DNA of 64,000 nucleotides, taken from the NCBI RefSeq assembly GCF_003597395.2, contig NC_133770.1, positions 199,882,281 through 199,946,280 of the forward strand, read 5' to 3'. Shown in pieces: positions 46,221-58,114 of the stretch. Position 1 is the stretch's first letter, and every line of letters starts with the position of its first letter. The translations under genes and the position numbers were made by a program. The stretch is from Chelonoidis abingdonii (Eukaryota; Chordata; Testudines; Testudinidae). The notes under the pieces were generated by a model that saw nothing but the letters and a program-made list of their open reading frames with translations, did no database searches and was not told the origin of the DNA.

Positions 46221-48317
46221 ACCATGTCTACACTACGCGATAATATTGAATTAGCTAAAATCGGTTTCATAAAACTGATATTATAAATTTGATTTCAGGC
46301 AGCCACACTAGGCACAGTAATTCGGCGTTGTGCGTCCATGGTCCGAGGCTAGCGTCGATTTCTGAAGCGTTGCATTGTGGGTAGCTATTCCGTAGCTATC
46401 CCATAGTTCCCGCAGTCTCCCCCACCCCTTAGAATTCTGGTTTGAGTCATTGTCGTGGATGGTTCTGGGTAAATGTCGTCAGTCATTCCTTCCTCCGGGA
46501 AAACAACAGCTGACAATCCTTTCGCACCGTTTTTCCCTGGATTGCCCTAGCAGATGCCATAGCATGGCAACCATGGAGCCCGTTCAGCGTTTTTTTTTTT
46601 TTTTTCCAGCACTGTATGTTGTACTGGATGCCGCGACAGAGGCTGATACTTATCAGCAGCGCTTAACAGCAGCAGCATCATTTGCTTTTTGCATGATAGC
46701 AGAGCATGGTTACCGTCGTTCTGTACCGTCTACTGCCGGAGTAAATGGAATAAAATGACGGTTATCTCTCCCCCTTTACTGTCTGCTGCTATCATGAGTG
46801 CCCTCTGCTAGAACGTCCGGCTTACGGGGGCGCAAAGCAATAACTGGCGAGAATGACTCCCAAGTCATCCTCTCCTTTTGGTTTTCTAAATAGAGTCAGT
46901 CCTGCCTAGGATAGGGGGCAAGTGTACTAGTAGGACCGTGTATCAAGGCACGAGCTGACTCCGTGTCCAGTATTTCACAGGGGCGTTGCCCCCTGCAACA
47001 ACCCCACCCGTTGCTTTTCCCTCCTCCCGCAACCTTCCTGGACTCCGTGGCAGATTTCTTCCCCTCCCCCATGTTTGTCATGAAGTTTTCAACGATGCAG
47101 GATAAGAAACAGAGACTTGTTAGTGAGATAAAATGCAGGGGGAGGCAGCCTCCCGGGGCTATGGACAGTCAGCAGGACAATTACGCGGCATTGCGGCAGG
47201 GAGGAAGCCAGCATCTGTTGCTATCATCTAGTCCAGGGTCAGTACAGAATCTTTTTTTACACAGAAAAGGGAGGGCTGATTGAAGCTCAAAGCCCCAGTT
47301 GCTATGATTGAAGACGGTTATTAGCCTTTCTAGATCTATCTTACTGGGAGTGACCAGGATCATTCCTGTTTTTTACCCAGGCGCCCCATATTTCAGATAA
47401 AGCATTGGGAGCACTCAGGTGTTGCATATGGACGTTACCAGTCCTACTGCACCACTCTTGCCACCAAGACGGGAGAGGAGCAAATACTGCTCTTTCACTG
47501 TTGCGAGCATTTGCGTTACTAAGCAGATTCATACACATTAGGGACATAGAAGAAAGGGAAAGAAATCATTTCTTTTCTTTTTTCATTCACGTGGGGGGGG
47601 GGAAGAAACTGAGGAGCTATTCCGCTGAACCATGCCAGACACGGATGTTTTGAACCTACGCACACGGAGCTCAGCCAAGGAATGCAAATTACTTTTCAAG
47701 GACTGCTGTGGACTGTGGATAGCTGGAGTCCTCAGTACCCCCTCCCTCCATGAGCATCCATTTGGTTCTCTGGCTTCCCGTTACACTTGTCACGCAAGCA
47801 CGTGTGCCTGTAGATTTTTTTTTTCTAACACTTTGGCATTTCGTTCATCTGTATGGAGCTTTGATAGAACAGATTTGTTTCCCCATCAGACGTCAGTAGT
47901 GTATCTCCCGTTGGTCCATGCTGGGTCTTTTTTGGTATTTGGGACTGCATCGCCACCGTGGCTGCATCAGACTCCATGCTGGGCAAACAGGAAAGTTAAT
48001 CAAACTTCGCTGGGCTTTTCCTGTTTAACTTGCCCGCTGCTCCGAGTTCAGATTGCTGTCGCCGAGCGGTCAGTGGTGCACTGTGGGATTACCACCCGGA
48101 GGCCAATAACGTCGATTTCCGTCCACCCACTAACCCTAATTCCGATATGTTTATATTGTTTTAGCGCTACTCCTCTCGTCTGGGAGGAGTACAGAAATCG
48201 ATATAAAGTGCTCTTTATATCGATATAAAGAGCTGGTGTAGTGTGGATGGGTACAGCGTTAAATCGATTTGAAACACTGTTTGTTAATCGATTTAAACGC
48301 ATAGTTGTAGACCAGGC
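46221..48317 (-). mobile_element. 2.1-kb DNA transposon, copy B (inverted relative to copy A)
   Basis: The right end on the plus strand, 'cgcatagttgtagaccaggc', is the inverted counterpart of the copy A left end. The left end 'accatgtctacactacgcg' matches the copy A right end. CTCAG occurs directly on both sides (46216-46220 and 48318-48322), a possible 5-bp duplication, although Harbinger elements usually make 3 bp. Internal blocks match copy A in reverse, for example 'gggtagctattccgtagctatcccatagttccc' at 46379. The 198-codon open frame 47632-48228 is on the wrong strand for the element and is not a gene. Confidence 0.75.
48209..48234. repeat. Subterminal palindrome in transposon copy B
   Basis: Perfect 24-bp palindrome (48210-48233) centred on ATCGAT at the position matching 2840-2861 in copy A, with one base-pair substitution changed on both arms. 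Confidence 0.8.
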
Positions 48318-48322
48318 CTCAG

Positions 48323-50754
48323 TTACTTCCTCTCTTTTATAGTTCTTCATTGTCTCTGTAGTGAGGCCGTCAGGCAAAAAGCCCCTGGCCATGCATTTAC
48401 CTTCAGAATGCAGGGCAGCCGCCTGCCCCTTCTCCTCCCTGCCTCCCTTCTGAGTGGCTCTGCTCCATTTTTAAATTCCTGTCTCTAGCTTGTGGACTTC
48501 AGCTGTGTTGTGTTTCCAGGGACAGACGTGTGCTTAGAAAGGAAGATGGCACTCTGTATGTTTCAGTGCAGGGAACAATTAAAAATTGAAGTATAGAGTT
48601 AAAAAAAAATGAGCTTGCTCTGATCCTTTCCCCATCCAGATTTTGAACTGAAATGCCCTAGCCTCCCACATCCCTGTGCACCTTGTGTTGTACAGTTAAA
48701 ACATCATCTCAACAGAGAGCAGACTGTATTCTGCTTTTCTCCTGAAGTGTCCCTGATCCCATCAGACTTTGCCAGTTGTGCCTACAGTCCCCTGCTGGTA
48801 CTGTTCTTTTGCAGGACAAAATCATTTTCCTGTGTACACACCTCATTGCTCTTACTAACTAAGCTTGACATGGAACATATTTAGGTTTGTTTATGTGGAG
48901 GAAAAAAGAGACTCTGGCCTATTCTATTTTATTTAGTTTCTTATACCTCCTCAATTAATATAGTGTCTGAGCACCTTCCAGGGTTAAAATGAAACAAGGA
49001 GACTAACATCTGTCATGTAGAATTTCTGCCCCTGCCTGCTTCCATAGGGAGAAAATTATCTAGGCAAGTACGTTTTATTTTAGTTCATTTAAATGATGCT
49101 AATGATGACCTCATTTACACTGCAAAGCAAAAAATTCACATCAAGTTTTTCCATCATTAATAAACCCCTTAAATACAGCAGTCATTTGAAATAAGTATGA
49201 CTCTATTACATTTTAGCATTCCCCTGCTTTATGGTTTAGAATATAATTAAATCATTGTGGACCCTGTCATCTTATTTAAAATATAAGAGAACCAACATTA
49301 AAATAGAAAAACTAAGAAAATTCCATTAAGGCACTGGCTGTTTAGAGTTGTCTTTTATGCTTAAAAATGGATGTAAAATATCAGAGTATGGGATGCAGTC
49401 TATAAAACACATCAGTATTATACAAAGATACTAAGGCACCTTGTATATTCAGTGAAAACTCTTTTCTCCATAATAAAGTTTAACTGACAGGCTACTCTGG
49501 GGACACTGACTGTTGGAAAATATCTCTGTCAAGTGCCAGAAGGCATTTTCAAGGTACACAGAAAAAGTGATGGGCCAGCAGATGTTTATTGTGAACAAAA
49601 AAGGAGGAAGGGTTAAGAATGTTTTGTTTTTGTTTTTTTCTATGTGAAGAACACTCACTGTCATCCTTCACACCTCTTTTTCACCTTCTAGACACCCATT
49701 TCAGCAGCCCCAGTCCGCAATAAGCCTCCCGCATCCCCAACCTGGGAAATCTCTCCAGAGACCAGATGACAGAAAACATTGAGTAGTCTACAAATCTTAA
49801 GCCTCCTAGCCTAATTCCCCCGTTGCTACTCCAGTAGCCCTTTCTTTTCTTCTGACATGATGAATGAAGCAAATCCACAGGAATTCTTTATCTTTGTGAG
49901 AGAAAAAAAAAGCTTATCTTGGATGCTAGAAGTAAATTACCACCCTGACTCATAATGTAGAGATACGAGACAGATTTTTTGCCTTATTTTTATTGGAGTT
50001 GAATTATTCAGTGGTGCCCATTAGCAAAACGATAGCATGACAATTTTATATTTAGACTTCCTTGTAGACTGCATCAGCAGCTTACTTCCAAAGCACTTTT
50101 AAGCACACTTGACAAGCAATATGTGCACCGACTCAGAAATTACTGCAATTAATGGCCAGCTGAAACTGATAACTCTCCTCCACAAACCACTTTATTTTTT
50201 TTAAATCAGTCTTTACAAAGTCATCCACCAAATATGCCCTCTACCCCACCCCTCAAAAAATAACTCACTCTGGCTGTTATCCATCAGCTTTGTTTTGTTG
50301 ATTGATTCACAACTGGTAAATGCTGCATTAATTGTAATCTGCAAGTTTAGAGTGATAACTTACGTGTCATTTTTCTTATCACACAAATCCACGTTTTACC
50401 TGAGAACCCCATTTGTCCTGATTAGTCACAGCTTTTTAAAGTGGCCATATATTTTTCTTAGGCTGCCTGCACTGTAATTCATAATCTGTCAAGCAAATCC
50501 TTTTCCACTTTGTTAAAAGCTGTTGCCCTCCCCAGTTGTTTTATTGCAAAGGTACCAAATTGAATCTTGCAGATTTGAAGTCATTTCAAGCTGAGAAGAA
50601 AACTAGCTCTTTTCCATAATTTTCTCTGCAAGATGTGCTTTAACTTTCTTTATCTTTATGAATATAGAGAGGAAATATTTATTAATATGAATGATTAAAC
50701 TTAAGTTTGGTTGGTATTTTGGGACTGATTTTTATCTTTAGAAAAGGATAGATA
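48323..50754. other. No recognisable feature (2.4 kb)
   Basis: AT-rich spacer without supported gene or repeat. Confidence 0.5.
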
Positions 50755-50762
50755 ATATAGAG

Positions 50763-51060
50763 CAGGGGTAGGCGACCTATGGCATGTGTGCCGAAGGCGC
50801 CATGCAAGCTGATTTTCAGTGGCACTTACACTGCCTGGGTCCTGGCGGCTCTGCATTTTAATTTCAATTTAATTGAAGCTTCTTAAAACATTTTAATAAC
50901 CTTATTTATTTACATACAACAATGGTTTAGTTATATATTATAGATTTATAGAAAGAGACCTTCTAAAAACATTAAAATGTATTACGGGCACGTGAAGTCT
51001 TAAATTAGAGAGAATAAATGAAGACTCGGCACATCACTTCTGAAAGGTTGCTGACCCTTG
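50763..51060. mobile_element. hAT-type non-autonomous element, 298 bp
   Basis: Begins CAGGGGTAGGCGACCTATGG and ends AAAGGTTGCTGACCCTTG, inverted ends. Flanks ATATAGAG (50755-50762) and ATATAGAC (51061-51068) match 7/8. The AT-rich middle (atattatagatttatagaaagagacc) is shared by a common turtle hAT family. Confidence 0.88.
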
Positions 51061-51299
51061 ATATAGACCCACCTATTTAAAATCATCTATAATAAATTAC
51101 TTGTCGTTATAAAGCAGTTGTTTTAAAAATTAAAGGGCCAGGTTCTGTGAAGAGCTACCCAGGAGGGGCAGAAAGCAATAGTAGCTTTTTCACATCTTTT
51201 CACCTCAAGAATTCTGGCTGGTGCAAGGGTCCAGACAACCCTTTCCATAAGCTAAATTAGGCCTAGGGGTGGCTCTTATTTACAGTAACTGCCCATGTA

Positions 51300-51370
51300 G
51301 GACCTGATCCAGAGCCCACTGAAGTCAATATGAGTCTTTCCACTGACTTCAATGGACTTGAGTCAGGCCC
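51300..51370. repeat. 71-bp near-perfect foldback palindrome
   Basis: 'ggacctgatccagagcccac' pairs with '...ggacttgagtcaggccc', and 'tgaagtcaat' with 'gacttcaa'. The arms meet around 'gagtctttcc'. This short hairpin type recurs widely in reptile and bird DNA; transposition mechanism unknown. Confidence 0.75.
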
Positions 51371-51929
51371 TTACCCTGCCACTGTTCCTCCAATGCTGGC
51401 CATACCTATACTAGCCCTACAGCATCCCTGTACTGGGTGTGCTCCAGTATTAGACCCATAGTAACATCAACAAAAGTGAATTTTCATCTTGTGGAGTTTT
51501 TCCTTCCTGCTTTTACTCGTACGCAAAGCCACTTGAAAACTGAAGAATGGTAAGACAATCTGAACAAATGGAGACAATGTGTGAAAACTGCAGCCTATCT
51601 TTCTGCATTATCCCACCATTCCTTGTTTTAATTACTTTTTTACATGTCCCAAACACTGCTGAACTGCTTGGCAATGCTGTCTCTCTCCCTCATAAGAGCT
51701 GTAAATTACAATAACTCTCAATATGTTTCTCTAACTCTTGTGGATTTCCAAAGTTCTGCCATTTAAGTTGACCCATAGAAGTGTAAGTTAAACTATGAAG
51801 TTACTATAATATAGAATGGAACATCCTGGATCAGAATGGAGTGGGGAGAGGGTGACGGTCTTCAGTTCAAGTTTTGCCCATAGTCCCAGAGTAACTATAG
51901 ATGTGCATTAGAACAATCAAATACTGGCA

Positions 51930-52075
51930 CATGTTGTTATTCATTATTATTATTATCTATTTGTGTTATCATAGATCCTATCAGCTGTAGTCATGACCAA
52001 TAACTCCATTGTGCTAAATGCAGTACAAAGAGAACAAAAAAGTAGTCCATGCCCCAAAGATATTGCAATCCAAGT
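51930..52075 (+). repeat. Interspersed amniote repeat, longer copy
   Basis: Contains 'ccattgtgctaaatgcagtac', 'aagtagtccatgccccaaag' and 'attgcaatccaagta', the same repeat type as 8929-9001 and 62470-62570. Family not certain. Confidence 0.55.
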
Positions 52076-52582
52076 AAAGTGTTGTAAAGCTTCAGAGAAA
52101 ATACTGGGTCCAACTCTGGAGATGCAGCCAGGGGGTGTGGAAGGGAGAGCGGAAAGCACTACCTTTGTTATCTATACATACTGGGATGCTGTGCAGCTCG
52201 AATGGCCTCAATATCCACTGGACAGCCTCTGGCTACTCTACAGTATGGAAGCACATCCTGGGTTGTGGCATTGCCTAAAACCCCAACATCACCATGTGCT
52301 ACAAGTCCACCCTTTTTTCCTTATAAGGCCAAATTATCCAGAGGTGCTAAGCCAATTGCTTTTGTTGTGTCAGTGGGAGCAGTGAAAAAATAGGCCCTTC
52401 AACAAACTGAGCAACAGTTAGAAGAAACAACTACTCTTTATTGAAAAAAATCATATTGTATTAACCAGATAGTGATAACATTTCTATTAAGTTATCAGGC
52501 TAACCTATAGAATTCTAAACAGGGATAAAATTCTCCATTAAGAATGGTATGGGTTACAGATGCTACTTTTATTTTTACAAGT

Positions 52583-52830
52583 GGGTGCTCCACCCCTCCC
52601 CTGAGGCCCTGCCCTCACTCTTCCTGTTCCCGCCCCTACTCCGCCCCCTTCCCTTAGGTCCCACCTTCTGCAATTCCTTGCTCTCCACCCTCCCCGCAGC
52701 ACCCGCCACCAGCTGCTAAACAGCTGATTGGCAATGCTATCAAACAGCTGTGGCTGGTGGGTGCTGAGTATCCCCTATTTTTTTCCATGGATGCTCAAGC
52801 CCTAGAGCACTGACAGAGTCAGCACCTAGG
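52583..52830. mobile_element. GC-rich short interspersed element (unclassified)
   Basis: From 'gggtgctccacccctcccc' to 'cagagtcagcacctaggg', with 'aacagctgattggcaatg' and 'gggtgctgag' inside. It resembles a frequent turtle repeat with short inverted ends (GGGTGCT...AGCACC). No target duplication was confirmed. Confidence 0.55.
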
Positions 52831-53304
52831 GTATGGGTTATTGGAGGTAACTTCTGTTAAACTCTCTTGGTTTAATCCCTATTAGAGTCTGCATGATTTT
52901 TCCATAAACTGCACTGTGTGGTAGATTAAGCTGATTCTGCATAACTCTGGATCTAGGAAAGAATATAGTAATAGATTACCTTAAGACATTTATAATATCC
53001 CATTTTTTCCAGAGTTTCCTATCAGTATGACATACTATTTATAGACTGATATTAAATATCATCACAGCAGAGCTTGCCAAACTTATGGTAATCATACCAC
53101 TAAGAAGACTGCATCTAAATTGCATTAAAATCAATATGTAGTCAGTTCCTGACCTTTTGACATGAAGAGGAAGAGTGTATGTAGGTAGTGAATGAGCACT
53201 ATTGACTTGATTTTAACTCCATCATATATATCTTTGTCTACATAGTTGTTTAAACTTTGTATACATGGACTTTTGTGAGTGAATAATATTCAGGTTTCTA
53301 TTTC
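52831..53304. other. No recognisable feature
   Basis: AT-rich spacer. Confidence 0.5.
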
Positions 53305-53374
53305 AACTTTGTAGTGCGGCTCGGCCACAGTTTGTCACTCTGCGGGGCTGCGGGATATCCCACTGCCTCGCTAC

Positions 53375-53629
53375 CAATAGTCTTAAGCCCAGCCCTATGT
53401 CAGGGTGGGGCAACAAACGCTGAGTCAAAATGCTCAGGCCCTCAGGCAAAGCTGGGCAGCAATAGTCCCAAGCCCAGCCCTAGGTCAGGGCAGGGCAACA
53501 AACACTGAGTCAATACGCTCAGGCCCTCAGGCAGGGCTGAGCAGCAATAGTCTTACGCCCAGCCCTAGGTCGGGGGGGGGCAACAAACACTGAGTCAGTA
53601 TGCTCAGGCCCTCATGCAGGGCTGAGTAG
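53375..53629. repeat. 85-bp tandem repeat, three units, inside the LTR
   Basis: Units start at 53375, 53460 and 53545 with exact 85-base spacing; each holds 'agcccagccctaggtcaggg', 'caacaaacactgagtca' and 'gctcaggccctcagg'. A start of a fourth appears at 53630. Two degenerate units occur at 19300-19450. Confidence 0.9.
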
Positions 53630-53943
53630 CAATAGTAGGTTTTGGCCTCCTCAGGCCAGGGAAAGGGGGAGTCTGCCACCCCTGGATGGGTGGCAGGGGG
53701 GATGCAGGACCTCCCACTCCACTGCATCCCAGCCCGGGGCCCTAGCAGCAACAGAAACTCGCTGCTGTCACTGGGGATCCTGGCCACAACACACTGACAT
53801 TGGCTCTGGCAGTGCTGCAGCCAGACTGGGGTCGGCTGCCCCCGGGCTACTTCCGCTCTCCCCCTTGTCGGGTACCTGAGTCATCGTAGCGTCACCAGCT
53901 GTCTCAAACACCATCGGCTCCTCTGGGTAAGTATTCGAGGGTG

Positions 53944-54030
53944 GGCTCGGCCAGTCCTCCTCGGGGTAGCGGGCGCGGGGCAGGCTCGGCCAGTCCTCGT
54001 CGGGGTAGCGGGCGCAGGGCAGGCTTGGCT
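53944..54030. repeat. 39-bp tandem repeat, about 2.3 units
   Basis: 'ctcggccagtcctc' at 53946 and 53985, and 'cggggtagcgggcgc' at 53962 and 54001, both spaced 39 bases. Confidence 0.85.
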
Positions 54031-54329
54031 GGCCAGGTGTGAGCTCTGGCTGGCAGTGGCCGCAGACGTCTGATCCCGGCAGTGGCTAGGCTCCTACTGA
54101 GCTCTGCAGGTCAACTTTTATACTTCCAGGTCTGTGCCGTGACCTCTGAGGGGCGGGCGCAGGACCCAGCGGCTCCGCCCACAGTGGGGTTGGGGGAGGT
54201 TTGTCCCTCCACGGGGCTGTGGGATATCCCACCGCCTCGCTACAAACTTCCATTTGCTTATTGGAGTTTACAGGATGGTGCACCCTTGTATTATTTGTTT
54301 GTTTATGGTAATGCCTACAGGCTCCAACC

Positions 54330-54640
54330 AAGATCAGTTATGGAATAGTAAAGTCAACACCATTAGACTTTCCAGTGTCCCAAAGTTAGGATCCTAGGGC
54401 TTATTCTCCCTCTTGGGTTTTCTCCTCCTCATCTCTCTATTTCCAGAGAGTGAGTGCAGACTATCTCCCTTCAGTATCCTGCTCTCAACTTCCTGGCTTT
54501 ATATGAACCAGACTGCTTCTCCCTATCTGGACTTCATGTTCAATTAAGCCTGGCTCTCCCTTCAGGTGAAGTCAGATACCATAATTGGCCTGTCAGGCTT
54601 ACATTAACCCCTTAAGAATCTGTGGGGGGGCACACTCCAC
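54330..54640 (-). mobile_element. Antisense LTR-like fragment
   Basis: The minus strand has 'ggttcatataaagccagg' (TATA-like) within GA-rich sequence, in the style of the other gypsy LTRs in the window. Ends not resolved. Confidence 0.4.
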
Positions 54641-54644
54641 CGCA

Positions 54645-54835
54645 ACCCCCATTTTATAGATGGAGAATTAAGGCACGTAGACAGATTAAACACCCATTGA
54701 CTTCAAAGGTATAGGATCAGGGAATAAATGATTTGACTGTGGTCACGTAGGAAATCTGTAACAGAGCTGGGAACTAAACCTACATCTCTTAAGTCCCAAT
54801 GCATTAACTTAACCCTGAGACCATGCTTCTTCTCA
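54645..54835 (+). mobile_element. MIR SINE
   Basis: Carries the MIR signatures 'cccattttatagatggagaat', 'tggtcacgtaggaaatctgtaacagagctggga', 'ctaaacc' and the end 'gaccatgcttct'. Ancient, non-coding. Confidence 0.78.
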
Positions 54836-54876
54836 TGTTGAAAATATTTCTCTGAGTCCTTCCCAAATGCCTTATT

Positions 54877-55092
54877 CCAGTGGCTCTTAATTTTTTTACT
54901 GGTGACCTCTTTCACAAAGCAAGCCTCGAATGCGACCCCCCTTATAAATTAAAAACACTTTTTAATATATTTAACACCATTATAAATGCTGGAGGCAAAG
55001 CAGGGTTTGAGGTGGAGGCTGACAGCTCATGACCCCCCCATATAATCACTTCGCTACCCTGTGAGGGGTTCCCCCTGAGTTTGAGAACCCTG
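54877..55092. mobile_element. hAT-type non-autonomous element, 216 bp, perfect 8-bp duplication
   Basis: From CCAGTGGCTCTTAATTTTTT to GTTTGAGAACCCTG. GCCTTATT flanks both sides exactly (54869-54876, 55093-55100). The body 'aaaaacactttttaatatatttaacaccat' is typical of a turtle hAT family. Confidence 0.9.
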
Positions 55093-55100
55093 GCCTTATT

Positions 55101-56769
55101 TGGACATAAAATATTTGGTGGCCTAACTCAATGAGTTTGTGGTGTTGTCATGGTTCCTTGTTGTTAAGTGTCTATATCATAAAGGCCACCAAACACAGGT
55201 GGCACTATTATGTAATTTGCTGGTACTTTAAATGAAGAGGTCCAAGATTCAATAGATTATCAGGACATAACTGTTTCTCTGCCCCAATGTCTCTCTACAT
55301 TAGGATTGAGGCTGATCAGTGGGGCAGTATCATTTCTATTTGTGTTGCATCACTTCAGGTGCATCTACAAGATTTCACCCTGGGCTCTCAAGACCATTTA
55401 TTTTACTACCATTCATGGAGGGAGGGAAGGGCAAAAGGGGAATGAGAGAGAGAAAAATAATGGACACTTTGTTTATTGTTTAGGTGATGTGACTCAATAA
55501 ATGTTATTGCTCTTGGCACTGCCACCCTTGCTCACTGTCTGGTTCTTTAATTTATCTGACAGTGGGCAGTAATGTATGCTCTGAACTCCCATGTTCCCCT
55601 TCCTTTCAATAGGAAAGTAGTATTTATATAATTGTTTAACAGTAGCAGTTTGCTTTCAGATATATTATGTGGCATCTGTGCATAGATTTTGTTTTCATCA
55701 ACTTCTGCTAATTCTGCAATTTACCTTTTTTTCTGCTTTAACTATTAACATTGGAAAGAGTTTTACAGATTGGAATATACAAACTGAAATATTTCACCCA
55801 TCTCTAGTCCTAGATTCCAAACCTGCAATTGATACTGGGCAGGTAGACTCCCATATAGACCCTTGTGCATTTATTAGGATTGATGGGGCTCCAGTTGGGC
55901 TTAAGGACTTCCTGGGGAGAGTCAACTGAAAGATCGGCACCCTCATAATGAAAGTCTCTAAACAGCTTGGAACCAGAAAAGGATTTAATGGGGTGGCAGA
56001 CCAATTTTGAAATTTAGCAGGCTAGCTCTCCATGCCTAATAATTTCTCTATTGTTTATTGGTTTTATTGCTTGCATGACTTTTCATTTTGAAATAGAGGC
56101 AGTCATCAAATCCATGTCAGTTATTCCAGCAGAAGATCTTTCAGTCTTTTAAGAAAGGCTGGATGTGGTAGGGTTTTTTGCTCTGTAAGACACTGATGTA
56201 TAATTTGGCAAAGAAGAACTTAAATGTTTTACTAGTCTCCTGCTGTTCAGTAATTAACTTCATATCCTTCCCTCTGTTAAATGCAATATGAGCATATTAA
56301 TTTGCTTATGAAGGAGTGCTGACAATCTGCCTGAATCTTTACGTATTTTTAATGAAAGGTTCACTTCACAGGGAACCCTTCCACTCAACCCTTCCACTCA
56401 ACCCTTCACCCAAACTTGGATATTTCCTTTCAACCTGAGTTCTGTATGTTATTCCCCCCTAATTTTTTCAATTCTGAGAGCCTTTGAACTTCCATGTTCT
56501 GGCCAGGACCAAAAAGGGACATGCTAGAATACTGATGAAAGGATGTTACAGAAAAGAAGAACAGATCTGTACAATACCCTCTCCAACTGCCTACATCTCC
56601 CATCGCCATCCTGTAAACACTTATGCATATTTTTAACTTTAAGCACATGAGTAATTTCATTCATGTCAGCTCATAAGCTTAAATTTAAATATATGCTTAA
56701 GTGTTTGCGGGATTGGGGCCTATTTTGAAGATAATGTTTCTCAATGTAACTTACAAACAAAATGAATAA
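55101..56769. other. No recognisable feature
   Basis: AT-rich; open frames at 55669-55929 and 56430-56660 lack any domain. Confidence 0.5.
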
Positions 56770-56885
56770 ATAATGTTATACATTGACTTGACACTTTACT
56801 TCTGAGCATCTCAAAGTAATATACAAACTCATGAATTTTACTGTTATCTTCGTTTTACGGATTGGGAAGCACAGGCACAGAACAC
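56770..56885 (+). mobile_element. MIR SINE fragment
   Basis: 'tctcaaagtaatatacaaactcatgaattttactgttatc' and 'ttttacggattgggaagcacaggcacag' fit the central MIR region in diverged form. Confidence 0.6.
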
Positions 56886-57539
56886 AGATACTATTATAAG
56901 AACCTGAATAAGGTAAGATAGAGTAGATAGAGAGAATAAGGTAAGAACCTCAATGGAGAAATAATTAAGATCAAAATCTTCAACCGTGACTAACTGTGCT
57001 TGGACATCTATGACAAAGTGTGTGAAATCTGTCAATAATTAATATGCAACAGTTTTATATTAAGGCTGAGTTATGAAAGCCCAAGAACTATATATCTAGA
57101 GGCAGATGAAGAGAAGTAGAATTGTTATCAATTGCAGACCAGGAAGTATCTGATTGTCCAGAGTAAAGCATTTAAAAGGGTGCTTTTTTTAGGATGCCCA
57201 AGGCAATGTCTTTACTAGGAACACTTTACCAGTAGAGCTATACTAGTACAAGATACCAACAAACTAGTATAGGATACCAACAAACTAGTTCTAATGAAGC
57301 TGTGCTTTGCACTAATCTATTAAAACAACCCCCCCACCAACAAAACAAGCTATCCTGGTAAAAGCATGACGAGCTTTTGCTGACACAGTTATGTCAGGCA
57401 GGAATCACACATCTTTCACACTCCTGATTGACATAGCAGAAGTCTGTAGCATAGGCATAGATTAAGAGACCTTCTTCCCAACTCCCATAATAATATCCTT
57501 GAGAATTATGGAAATGTAAATGTCTAATAACTGGCTATG

Positions 57540-58030
57540 CATATCAGATTACATTCACTCAGTGTACAGCGTCAGTCAAGAAAGTGAACAGAATGTTGGG
57601 CATCATTAAGAAAGGGACCGATAATAAGACAGAAAATATCATGTTGCCTCTACATAAATCAATGGTATACCCACATCTTGAATACTGCATGCAGATGTGG
57701 TCACTCCATATCAAAAAAAGATATATTGAAATTGGAAAAAGTTGAGAAAAGGGCAACAAATATGTTTAGGGGGTATGGAACGGCTGTCGTATGAGGAGAG
57801 ATTAGTAAGACTGGAACTTTTCAGCTTGGAAAAGAAACAACTAAGAGGAGATATGATTGAGGTTAATAAAATCATGACTGGTATGGAGAAAGTAAATAAG
57901 GGAGTGTTATTTACTGCTTCTCATAACACAAGAAATAGGGGTCACCAAATTGAAATTAACCAGCAGCAGGTTTAAAAGAGAAAGGAAGTATTCACACAAT
58001 GCACAGTCACTTTTTGCGAACAGGGAGTTT
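57540..58030 (+). mobile_element. CR1/L3-type LINE, RT C-terminus and 3' part
   Basis: Plus-strand text: 'KKVNRMLGIIKKGTDNKTENIMLPLHKSMVYPHLEY' in pieces, a W near 'MQMWS', then 'MERLSYEERLVRLELFSLEKKQLRGDMIEVNK' (57775-57870) and the 3' block 'tttaaaagagaaaggaagtattcacacaatgcacagtcac'. This is the CR1-clade ORF2 end. Frameshift near 57730. Confidence 0.8.
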
Positions 58031-58114
58031 CACAAGGGAGTTCTCCAGGTGAAAGAGGAGCAAATACAGCATCTGTGGGGTAACTGACTGTCTGTAGTGT
58101 ATGTTTGTTTGTGT

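Larger units (their letters stand above)
53310..54244 (-). mobile_element. Solo LTR, 935 bp, related to the Gmr1-like element
   Basis: On the minus strand it runs TGTAGCGAGGCGGTGGGATA to ...GAGCCGCACTACA. AACTT is duplicated exactly at 53305-53309 and 54245-54249. It shares several blocks with 19290-19935 next to the Gmr1-like RNase H. It contains an 85-bp tandem array and a 39-bp array. A GGGATATCCCAC motif block occurs near both ends (53352 and 54221). Confidence 0.87.

Noticed and set aside
47632..48228. 198-codon plus-strand open frame
   Set aside because: Antisense to transposon copy B and spans its subterminal palindrome; not conserved as a frame in copy A.
53375..53629. Evenly spaced repeats resembling a CRISPR-like array
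   Set aside because: Whole 85-bp units are repeated without unique spacers, within a vertebrate LTR.
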